Shown: positions 7,444-13,269 of the stretch, piece after piece | Layout: each line of letters opens with the position of its first letter | Numbering within the stretch: position 1 is the stretch's first letter | Assembly (NCBI GenBank): GCA_937895695.1 | Contig: CALBLM010000157.1 | Location: forward strand, 1 to 13,269 | Source: an uncultured Megasphaera sp. | Lineage (GTDB): Bacteria > Bacillota > Negativicutes > Veillonellales > Megasphaeraceae | Direction of reading: 5' to 3' | DNA length: 13,269 bases | The notes under the pieces: generated by a model | Told to the model about the DNA's origin: nothing | Database searches by the model: none | Seen by the model: only the letters and a program-made list of their open reading frames with translations | Position numbers and translations under genes: made by a program

Positions 7444-8127
7444 TTGATAAAAGAAAATATTGCGGCAGTACAGAAAAGAATCGCTGATGCGGCTTCCCGT
7501 GTCGGCAGGACGGATACAATTACACTGGTAGCCGTTACGAAAAATCATCCGGTTGAATATATGAAAGAAGCAGCAGCTGCTGGTATTACTGATGTAGGGG
7601 AAAATCGTGTTCAGGAAGCCTTGCAGAAACTGGAAGCATTTCCGGAAAATCATTTGAAATGGCATTTAATCGGTCATTTGCAGACCAATAAGGCTAAGCA
7701 TGCAGTGGAACATTTTGACTTGATTCATTCTGTTGATTCGGAACATTTATTGAAAGCAGTCAACAAAGAAGCAGCCAAATTAGGAAAAGTGCAGAATATT
7801 TTGCTTCAGGTCAATGTAGCGCGTGAAGAAAGCAAATTTGGAATGGAAGTAGAAGAATTTCCAGCGATGTGTGAATTGGCAAAATCGCTTGCCAATGTTC
7901 GTGTACAGGGATTGATGTGTATTGCGCCTAACTTTGAACACGTAGAGGACGTGCGGCCTATTTTCCGTATTGCCCATGCGCTTTACGAAGATATGAAACC
8001 CAAATTCCCGGCAGGACAGATACAGTATTTATCGATGGGCATGACCCATGATTTTGAAATAGCAATCGAAGAAGGCGCAAATGTAGTTCGCGTAGGTACA
8101 GCTATTTTTGGCGCTCGTAATTACTAA
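7444..8127 (+). CDS. yggS: YggS/PLPHP-family pyridoxal phosphate homeostasis protein
   Basis: Cytoplasmic PLP-binding protein (PROSC/YlmE family) that balances free vitamin B6 and affects amino-acid metabolism; no catalytic activity is established for the family. It starts with TTG at 7444: GAGGG lies 8 bases upstream and the next in-frame ATG would remove the PLP-binding lysine region. Of 227 aa, K33 in LVAVTKNHP is the expected PLP Schiff-base lysine, followed by GENRVQE, WHLIGHLQTNK, the central QVNVAREESKFG, and the phosphate-binding end MGMTHDFEIAIEEGANVVRV with GTAIFG. It equals ylmE in the B. subtilis cluster. Its stop lies inside the ribosome binding site of sepF (AAGGAGG), so the two are cotranscribed. 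Confidence 0.95.
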   Translation: MIKENIAAVQKRIADAASRVGRTDTITLVAVTKNHPVEYMKEAAAAGITDVGENRVQEALQKLEAFPENHLKWHLIGHLQTNKAKHAVEHFDLIHSVDSEHLLKAVNKEAAKLGKVQNILLQVNVAREESKFGMEVEEFPAMCELAKSLANVRVQGLMCIAPNFEHVEDVRPIFRIAHALYEDMKPKFPAGQIQYLSMGMTHDFEIAIEEGANVVRVGTAIFGARNY

Positions 8128-8141
8128 GGAGGATACAAACC

Positions 8142-8636
8142 ATGGGAGTAAAGGATATGTTAAATAAATTTGTTGGTACGATTGGCGGTGCCGATGATGA
8201 TTACGAAACAGATGAATTTGAAGATGAAGAACCAATGGAAGAAGAACAATCGCAGCGTCGTCAGCCCGTAGCTGCAGCAACGCGTCGGTCGTCTTTGGGA
8301 TATGGACAGACGGAACAGCCGTTAAAAATGATGATTGTAGAACCGGAAACATTTGATGATGCACAAAGCATTGCCGATTATTTACGAGATAGAAAACCGG
8401 TTATCATTAATTTTGAATCGACGGCTCCCGATGTGGCCAAACGTATTGTTGACTTTGTTAGCGGGGCTACATATGCGTTAGATGGCAACATTCAAAAAGT
8501 CGGCAAAGATATATTCCTTTGTGTACCGAGCAGTGTAACTGTAGATCGCAGTAAACATGATTATAATGATTTCAATACAACACAATTGTCCTGGGGCAAT
8601 AAAGCACCGGAAGGCGGCAGTACACCTCAGCAATAA
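8142..8636 (+). CDS. sepF: Cell division protein SepF
   Basis: Septum component that binds FtsZ and the membrane and helps organise the Z ring. AAGGAGG at 8126-8132 gives the ATG start. The 164-residue protein has the three expected parts: a short amphipathic N-terminal helix (MGVKDMLNKFVGTIGG) for membrane attachment, an acidic then basic disordered linker (about 17-58), and the compact SepF core (about 60-134; LKMMIVEPETFDDAQ, then PVIINFES and IVDFVSGATYALDG). A polar tail of about 30 residues rich in Gly, Pro and Gln follows. In B. subtilis this is ylmF. No yggT/ylmG gene lies between it and ylmH. Confidence 0.95.
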   Translation: MGVKDMLNKFVGTIGGADDDYETDEFEDEEPMEEEQSQRRQPVAAATRRSSLGYGQTEQPLKMMIVEPETFDDAQSIADYLRDRKPVIINFESTAPDVAKRIVDFVSGATYALDGNIQKVGKDIFLCVPSSVTVDRSKHDYNDFNTTQLSWGNKAPEGGSTPQQ

Positions 8637-8657
8637 GCGTAAGTGAGGAAACACAGT

Positions 8658-9443
8658 GTGAAAAACAGAGATAGAATTATTCGATATTATAAGGGAACCG
8701 ATAATGGCGAACTGGCTGCCCGATTGATTGATTTGGCAGATAGCACTGCTAAGGGACGGCCGTATGCAGTGAGTGAATTCGTATCGCCAGGAGCCGTACA
8801 AATCGGCGAAACGATTCAGGCCCATGTACCCTCATTGACATTGCGCGTGTTTGGCGGCTATGAAGGTGCTGAACGTGTTAAATTAGCGTTTGTCAGCAGT
8901 GATTATGAAGGACCTGTTGATTTCCATATTACGGCATGTCATGTTACCTGGGATGCTCGGTATCGCTTGTTGAGCCATCGCGATGTATTAGGGTCCTTGA
9001 TGGGGCTGGGGATTGGCCGGGAACGATTTGGCGATATTATTATGCAGGATACAGGTGCCGTTATTTTGGCAGATACGTCATTACTGCAGTATTTGAAACA
9101 GAACTTTACTAAAATTGCGATGGTTACCGTTTCCGTCGAAGAAATGGCCTTGAGTGATATTGCACCACGACAGGAAAAAGTTAAGGAAATCAAGACGACA
9201 GTAGCATCCTTGCGGTTGGATGCGATAGCTTCCTCCGGCTTTGGTATTTCTCGCACAAAGGCAGCAGAAGCGATTAAAGGGGAACGCGTACAAGTAAACT
9301 GGCAGCCTGCTAAAGGACCGTCACAAGATGTGCAGGAGGGAGATGTCATTTCCTTGCGGGGAAAAGGCCGTATGGAATTGGCACAGATTACAGGTACGTC
9401 GCGAAAAGGCCGTATTGGCGTGCTGTTGAAACGATACATGTAA
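8658..9443 (+). CDS. ylmH: YlmH-family S4-domain RNA-binding protein
   Basis: RNA-binding protein of the division cluster. In B. subtilis YlmH binds stalled 50S subunits and can act in ribosome-associated quality control in place of RqcP. I chose the GTG at 8658 (261 aa) because GAGG (8645-8648) is 9 bases upstream; the GTG at 8643 has no ribosome binding site. The N-terminal two thirds carry the YlmH signature, including VSPGAVQIG and HRDVLGSLMGLGIGRERFGDI (about 107-127). The C-terminal S4 domain (about 184-250) starts at LRLDAIASSGFGISRTKAA and contains VQVNW and GDVISLRGKGR. It begins 21 bases after sepF and ends just before the divIVA promoter candidate. Confidence 0.92.
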   Translation: MKNRDRIIRYYKGTDNGELAARLIDLADSTAKGRPYAVSEFVSPGAVQIGETIQAHVPSLTLRVFGGYEGAERVKLAFVSSDYEGPVDFHITACHVTWDARYRLLSHRDVLGSLMGLGIGRERFGDIIMQDTGAVILADTSLLQYLKQNFTKIAMVTVSVEEMALSDIAPRQEKVKEIKTTVASLRLDAIASSGFGISRTKAAEAIKGERVQVNWQPAKGPSQDVQEGDVISLRGKGRMELAQITGTSRKGRIGVLLKRYM

Positions 9444-9459
9444 TTGAGATCTGTTATAG

Positions 9460-9488
9460 TTGAAACCGGGTATGTAAATGGATACAAT
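9460..9488 (+). promoter_or_regulatory. Candidate sigma-A promoter of divIVA
   Basis: TTGAAA (9460-9465), a 17-base spacer and TACAAT (9483-9488) form a strong promoter match in the 63-base gap between ylmH and divIVA. The predicted start, near 9495, falls within the ribosome binding site (GAGGAGG, 9491-9497). A transcript from it would therefore have almost no leader and a trimmed ribosome binding site. Confidence 0.5.
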
Positions 9489-9506
9489 TCGAGGAGGAAT
9501 GTTGCC

Positions 9507-10034
9507 ATGTTAACACCAATGGATATTCATAATAAAGAATTTAAACGAGGCTTTCGTGGATACAGCGAAGAAGATGTCGATGCATTCATGGATGATGTTG
9601 CCGGTGATTACGAAAAAGTATATCGGGAATATTGTGAACTCAAAGAACGCTGTGATAAATTGCAGGATAAATTATCGCAATATGAAAAAATGGAATCGAC
9701 CATGAACAGCACATTGATGCTGGCACAGCAAACAGCAGAAAATGTAAAAGTCTCGGCTCGCAAAGAAGCGGATTTGATTTTACAGGAAGCATCGAATAAG
9801 AAAAAGCAAATGATGGATGAAACGACATTAAGCTTGCAGGCTTCCCAGCAAGAATTGGATAAAATCAAATCACAGACGCGTTCGTTCCGTGCGAAATGTC
9901 GTGCTATTTTGACAAGCCAGCTTCGTCTACTCGATGATATGGTTATTGATGGTGAAGATACAGAAGTCGATGATACAACGAATGAAACGCCGAATGAAGA
10001 AACAACAGAAGAAGCAGTAAAAACTGAAGAATAA
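9507..10034 (+). CDS. divIVA: Septum/pole-site protein DivIVA
   Basis: Coiled-coil protein that gathers at curved membrane of septa and poles and recruits other proteins. The ATG at 9507 (175 aa; B. subtilis 164) follows GAGGAGG by 9 bases and gives the family start MLTPMDIHNKEF. A longer frame beginning TTG at 9444 would add 21 residues that do not fit the family. Residues 1-30 form the lipid-binding domain (FRGYSEEDVDAFMDDV). Residues about 32-125 are heptad-rich coiled coil with the family segment MNSTLMLAQQTAENVK, followed by SFRAKCRAILTSQLRLLDD (126-144). The tail from 150 is acidic and rich in Thr and Glu, probably disordered. It closes the ylmDEFH-divIVA cluster. Confidence 0.94.
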   Translation: MLTPMDIHNKEFKRGFRGYSEEDVDAFMDDVAGDYEKVYREYCELKERCDKLQDKLSQYEKMESTMNSTLMLAQQTAENVKVSARKEADLILQEASNKKKQMMDETTLSLQASQQELDKIKSQTRSFRAKCRAILTSQLRLLDDMVIDGEDTEVDDTTNETPNEETTEEAVKTEE

Positions 10035-10040
10035 ATCTTG

Positions 10041-10094
10041 AATATACTCTCTTTCAGGTATGACGATGCAGTTAGGCCAGGTAGGGAGTATATT
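10041..10094 (+). repeat. 12-bp inverted repeat between divIVA and the SLH gene
   Basis: AATATACTCTCT (10041-10052) pairs with AGGGAGTATATT (10083-10094) over 12 bp with one G-U, closing a 30-base loop. The loop and its right edge hold a CAGGTA direct repeat (10055-10060 and 10078-10083). The hairpin starts 7 bases after the divIVA stop and ends 7 bases before the AGGAGG of the next gene. No run of T follows, so it is not a classic terminator. It may be a leader RNA element, a processing site or an operator. Confidence 0.5.
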
Positions 10095-10114
10095 TATATG
10101 CAGGAGGAATATAT

Positions 10115-10507
10115 ATGAAACGCATATGTATGATTATAATGGCGTTTGTCATCATGACCATGGGAAGTGCAGCAGCATATAACCCATATGCGCCAAATCA
10201 GTTTGATACGATGGATCGAAATTCGTGGGAATATACATCGTTATGCACGTTAACCAAAGAAGGGCTGACGAATGCAGATATGTCTAAATTTTCTCCCATG
10301 TATTCTCTGACTCGTTATGAAATGGCTCAAATGGTACAGGCAGCAATTCATAACCGGAATCGAGCAACAGACGAACAGAAAGAAGTCATTGATAAACTGG
10401 CAAATGAATTTGCAAACGACCTTCAGTATACGGAAAATAATGCGAAGACAACCGAATCGTCTGAGGGCATTCCTTTTGCATGGCAGAAAGGCGGGAATAC
10501 AAAATGA
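10115..10507 (+). CDS. Small secreted SLH-domain protein (OmpM N-terminus-like, no barrel)
   Basis: A 130-aa protein that starts 7 bases after AGGAGG (10102-10107). Residues 1-21 are a signal peptide (KR, a hydrophobic core, then SAAA). Residues about 30-80 form a single S-layer homology domain (FDTMDRNSWEY, then LTKEGLT and the SLH signature LTRYEMAQMV). Residues 82-105 (RATDEQKEVIDKLANEFAND) resemble the helical linker that joins the SLH domain to the porin barrel in Negativicutes OmpM proteins. The protein then ends in a short polar tail without beta-barrel sequence. SLH domains in this class bind modified peptidoglycan, so a periplasmic, wall-bound protein is inferred. Its TGA overlaps the ATG of the HAD gene, so the two are translationally coupled, although no joint function is evident. 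A remnant of a larger porin is possible, but no barrel fragment follows. Confidence 0.75.
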   Translation: MKRICMIIMAFVIMTMGSAAAYNPYAPNQFDTMDRNSWEYTSLCTLTKEGLTNADMSKFSPMYSLTRYEMAQMVQAAIHNRNRATDEQKEVIDKLANEFANDLQYTENNAKTTESSEGIPFAWQKGGNTK

Positions 10508-11313
10508 ACATGAAACCGCCTATTCGATTGGTCGCATTGGATTTGGATGGTACATTGCTGCGCAGTGATAAAACGATTTCCGAACGTACTTTGCAGACCA
10601 TTCAAACGGCACGAGATCAAGGCATCGTTGTAGCAATTGCCACGGGACGCATGTACAGTACAGCTCGTGACTATGGAAGACTATTGGGATTAGGAGATAT
10701 GCCGATGGTTCTTTATGCAGGCGGTTTGATTCAGACCGTAGAATCAGGGAAAAAATTATATGAAAAAGCCATATCCGTTGCAGATGCCAAGGCTGTACTG
10801 GCGATTGCAAAAGAGAAGAGATGGCAGATACAGACCTATATTGATGATGTATTGCGTACAGCTGTGTCCGATCATTGGATTCAGGACTATGAAAGAAAGA
10901 CCGGAGCCCATGCTGTTATTTGTGGCGATGATGTATATCAGCCGCAGGGACCGTGCAATAAAATTCTCAGCCGCAGTACGCATGAAGAATTGCTGCAGCG
11001 CAAAGCCTATATCGATCAGCAATTACCCGGTAAGTTGCAGGTTCTTTTCTCAGAAGATACATATTTGGAAATTATGCCGACAGGCGTAAATAAAGGCGCT
11101 GGACTCCAGCGACTAGCCGATTTATATGGCGTATCTATAGAAGAAACCATGGCTGTCGGGGATTCGCAAAATGATATAGATATGTTGAAAGCAGCGGGCG
11201 TATCAGTAACGATGGAAAATGCTCATGATGAAATCAAGGAAGTAGCAGACCATGTTACAGCATCCAATGATGACGATGGTGTTGCACAAGCGATTGAAAA
11301 ATTTGTGTTGTAA
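10504..11313 (+). CDS. Cof-type HAD-IIB family sugar-phosphate phosphatase
   Basis: Cytoplasmic hydrolase of the haloacid dehalogenase superfamily, subclass IIB (Cof/YwpJ-like), which usually removes phosphate from sugar phosphates, flavin mononucleotide or similar small molecules; the substrate is not predictable. I chose the ATG at 10504 (269 aa, typical length) because it forms an ATGA overlap with the SLH gene and has GGCGGG 8 bases upstream. Motif I is ALDLDGTLL with nucleophile D13 and acid D15. Motif II lies at AIATGR (45-49), motif III is K197 in GVNKGAG, and motif IV is GDSQND (219-224). The cap domain lies between about 85 and 190. The gap to rapZ is 14 bases, so they share a transcript. 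Confidence 0.9.
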   Translation: MNMKPPIRLVALDLDGTLLRSDKTISERTLQTIQTARDQGIVVAIATGRMYSTARDYGRLLGLGDMPMVLYAGGLIQTVESGKKLYEKAISVADAKAVLAIAKEKRWQIQTYIDDVLRTAVSDHWIQDYERKTGAHAVICGDDVYQPQGPCNKILSRSTHEELLQRKAYIDQQLPGKLQVLFSEDTYLEIMPTGVNKGAGLQRLADLYGVSIEETMAVGDSQNDIDMLKAAGVSVTMENAHDEIKEVADHVTASNDDDGVAQAIEKFVL

Positions 11314-11327
11314 ATAAGGAGACCTTT

Positions 11328-12230
11328 ATGGATCAATTTCACTTGATTATTGTGACTGGCATGTCCGGTGCGGGCAAAAGTCATGCGGTACAAGTACTAG
11401 AAGATATTGGTTATTTTTGTATTGATAATATTCCACCGGTGCTTATTCCTAAATTTGCTGAATTATGCATCAAGGGAGGCGAACGAGTCCGCCATGTAGC
11501 TTTAATTGCAGATATTCGCGGCGGTCAATTTTTTGATGCTATGAGCCAATCCTTAAAAGAACTGCAGGAACAAGGGGTAGATTATGAAATCGTCTTTATT
11601 GAAGCGTCCGATCAGGCATTAATTCGTCGCTATAAAGAAACGCGCCGTGTCCATCCGCTGGCACCGCATAGTCGTCTCAGCCAGGGCATTGCGGAAGAAC
11701 GCCGCCGCTTGGCGATACTGCGTAAACAGGCAGATTTTATTATCGATACGAGCAATTTGAAGCCGAAAGAATTAAAAGAAATATTAATCAAAAAATATGC
11801 CATTAACGACGGTAAAAAGAGCTTGAATGTAACCGTTGTATCTTTTGGATTTAAACATGGCATGCCGATTGATGCAGATATTGTAGATGATGTACGGTTT
11901 TTGCCTAACCCGTATTATATTGAAGAATACCGGCATAAGTCGGGCCGCGTACCGGCTGTTAGAGAGTATGTGGAAAGTTTTCCTGTGACAGCGGCGTTTA
12001 AGAAAAAATGGTTTGATATGATTGACTTCCTTTTGCCTAATTACGAACGAGAAGGGAAAAGTCAGCTAGTGATTGCTGTTGGTTGTACAGGCGGTATGCA
12101 CCGCAGTATTTGCATGGCTGAAGCCATGTATAAACATTTAAAAGAAAATGGCATTGATGTTACGATTGAACATCGAGATCTTTACAAAAATGAAGTGGAA
12201 GAAGACGCACCAGGATACGAGGGACAGTAA
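11328..12230 (+). CDS. rapZ: RapZ/YvcJ-family nucleotide-binding protein
   Basis: P-loop ATP/GTP-binding protein. In E. coli RapZ guides RNase E to the GlmZ small RNA to control glucosamine-6-phosphate synthesis; in B. subtilis the orthologue YvcJ affects competence. The start follows AAGGAG by 6 bases. Of 300 aa, the Walker A motif is GMSGAGKS (11-18), with ALIADIRGG (58-66) at the Walker B position. The C-terminal half carries the family marks FGFKHGMP (173-180), DVRFLPNPYYIEEYR (188-202) and GCTGGMHRS (252-260). The Firmicute setting with yvcK directly after, 15 bases away, suggests the YvcJ type of role in cell-wall precursor or carbon control. Confidence 0.95.
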   Translation: MDQFHLIIVTGMSGAGKSHAVQVLEDIGYFCIDNIPPVLIPKFAELCIKGGERVRHVALIADIRGGQFFDAMSQSLKELQEQGVDYEIVFIEASDQALIRRYKETRRVHPLAPHSRLSQGIAEERRRLAILRKQADFIIDTSNLKPKELKEILIKKYAINDGKKSLNVTVVSFGFKHGMPIDADIVDDVRFLPNPYYIEEYRHKSGRVPAVREYVESFPVTAAFKKKWFDMIDFLLPNYEREGKSQLVIAVGCTGGMHRSICMAEAMYKHLKENGIDVTIEHRDLYKNEVEEDAPGYEGQ

Positions 12231-12245
12231 TGGAGGTGTCGGCTC

Positions 12246-13269
12246 ATGCGTTTTTTTAAATGGCTGCATCCGGGCCTGCATATCAAGCGCTGGCTGTTTC
12301 TGTTTGGACTGGGGATGATGGCTACTAGTTTTGGTTTAGTCCTGACCTTTAATTACCAATGGCTGGGCCAAATTGAAGAATGGATGTTCCGCATGTTGTA
12401 TGAAGTGACGGGACATTATAATTATACTGTATTAGCGACATTGGGTATTGTCGTTCTTTGTATCGGCGTAGTCATCATGGGTTGGTCTACGAAACGGCTG
12501 ATACGGACCATGTTGGGCGTTGTTATGCCGAATGAATCGGGGAATATCAGTGATTTGATACTCTCTAATATTCAGCTTTCCAAAGGACCCAAGGTAGTCG
12601 TTATTGGCGGCGGTACGGGACTGTCCGTTATGTTGCGGGGACTGAAAACAAAGACATATAACTTAACGGCTGTTGTCACGGTTGCCGATGACGGTGGCTC
12701 TACTGGACGAATTCGGCAGGACTTAGATATTATTGCGCCCGGTGATTTGCGTAACTGTTTGGTTGCGTTAGCGGATAAAGAAGGATTGATGGAAAAATTA
12801 TTTGCTCACCGATTTGGCGGTTCAGGTAATTTAACAGGACATAGCTTTGGTAATTTATTTATTGCTGCACTCATCGAAGTGTTAGGCGATGTAGAAGAAG
12901 CGATGGATGCGACAAGTAAAGTACTGAAAGTACGCGGCAAAGTTATTCCATCGTCAGCTGAAAAAATTTCTTTAAATGCAGAACTGACGGATGGTCGGAT
13001 TATTTGCGGTGAATCACAGATACCCCATGCCCATGGTAAAATCAAGCGGGTATTCACGACGCCGGAACAGCCTAAAGCTGTACAGTCTGCAGTAGAAGCT
13101 ATTCGGCATGCTGACGCTGTCGTATTAGGACCGGGCAGTTTATATACAAGTATTATGCCTAATTTATGTGTGCCGGAAATAGCCGAAGCCGTTTGCCAAA
13201 GTACAGCGAAGAAAATTTACATTTGCAATGTCATGACACAGCCCGGTGAAACAGATGATTATTCCGTAA
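12246..13269 (+). CDS. yvcK: YvcK/CofD-like protein with N-terminal membrane segments; 3' end outside window
   Basis: Family known as gluconeogenesis factor (B. subtilis YvcK, M. tuberculosis CuvA), which binds UDP-sugars and is needed for cell shape and wall synthesis on gluconeogenic carbon. The ATG at 12246 has GGAGG 9 bases upstream. I translated 341 codons with no stop before the edge. Residues 16-35 and 61-79 are hydrophobic membrane segments, followed by a basic, then polar linker to about 112. The catalytic-like domain starts at VVVIGGGTGLSVMLRGLK (117-134), then VADDGGSTGRIR (146-157), GDLRNCLVALA (166-176), LTGHSFGNLFIAAL (196-209), LGPGSLYTS (294-302) and NVMTQPGETD (328-337). B. 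subtilis YvcK has no membrane part; the anchored form places this activity at the inner membrane. About 100 residues are missing on the right, where whiA often follows. Confidence 0.93.
   Translation, partial: MRFFKWLHPGLHIKRWLFLFGLGMMATSFGLVLTFNYQWLGQIEEWMFRMLYEVTGHYNYTVLATLGIVVLCIGVVIMGWSTKRLIRTMLGVVMPNESGNISDLILSNIQLSKGPKVVVIGGGTGLSVMLRGLKTKTYNLTAVVTVADDGGSTGRIRQDLDIIAPGDLRNCLVALADKEGLMEKLFAHRFGGSGNLTGHSFGNLFIAALIEVLGDVEEAMDATSKVLKVRGKVIPSSAEKISLNAELTDGRIICGESQIPHAHGKIKRVFTTPEQPKAVQSAVEAIRHADAVVLGPGSLYTSIMPNLCVPEIAEAVCQSTAKKIYICNVMTQPGETDDYSV

Noticed and set aside
9444..9506. Extension of DivIVA upstream of ATG 9507
   Set aside because: Starts with TTG and no ribosome binding site, covers the promoter, and breaks the family-typical MLTPMDIHNK start.
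8939..9508. Minus-strand 189-codon frame opposite ylmH
   Set aside because: The longest antisense frame, but it shadows ylmH codons, has a composition typical of reversed coding DNA, and no recognisable domain.
12230..12259. Nine-codon frame starting on the rapZ stop
   Set aside because: Too short, with the real yvcK ribosome binding site inside it.
1..13269. Mobile elements, CRISPR arrays, tRNA or rRNA genes
   Set aside because: No transposase or integrase motif, no regularly spaced repeats, and no tRNA- or rRNA-like sequence was seen on either strand.

Overview
The window is 13.3 kb of compact, all plus-strand bacterial chromosome with moderate GC (mid-40s % by eye). The gene set points to a diderm Firmicute of the class Negativicutes, probably Veillonellales (Dialister/Megasphaera-like). 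It combines Firmicute-type genes (single-chain pyruvate carboxylase, a ylmDEFH-divIVA division cluster, rapZ-yvcK) with a small secreted SLH-domain protein resembling the N-terminus of OmpM, the porin that tethers the Negativicutes outer membrane to peptidoglycan. The genus is inference.

Region 1 (1-2186) is the 3' two thirds of a biotin-dependent pyruvate carboxylase, open at the left edge and closed by a strong intrinsic terminator. Region 2 (2240-4654) has a near-consensus promoter, a structured leader, and a two-gene operon for an anchor-less succinate dehydrogenase/fumarate reductase-type Fe-S plus flavoprotein pair. Pyruvate carboxylase makes oxaloacetate and this pair would interconvert fumarate and succinate, so the two regions fit a dicarboxylate (succinate/propionate) fermentation branch.

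Region 3 (4655-7318) holds a TIGR03960-type radical SAM protein overlapping by 20 bp a PgeF/YlmD-type laccase-domain protein that has lost its conserved metal-site cysteine. Region 4 (7368-10034) is yggS-sepF-ylmH-divIVA, the cell-division and septum-placement cluster, without the yggT/ylmG gene usually found between sepF and ylmH.

Region 5 (10035-13269) starts with a 12-bp hairpin. It is followed by a mini SLH protein, a Cof-type HAD phosphatase (ATGA overlap), rapZ, and the 5' part of a yvcK gene that carries two N-terminal membrane segments and runs off the right edge. Several genes need start sites downstream of the longest reading frame; these are stated entry by entry. I saw no tRNA, rRNA, CRISPR array, insertion sequence or phage gene. 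Most of the window is conserved core genome. The best candidates for something new are the cysteine-less PgeF, the barrel-less SLH protein, the leader hairpins and the divergent fumarate reductase pair.
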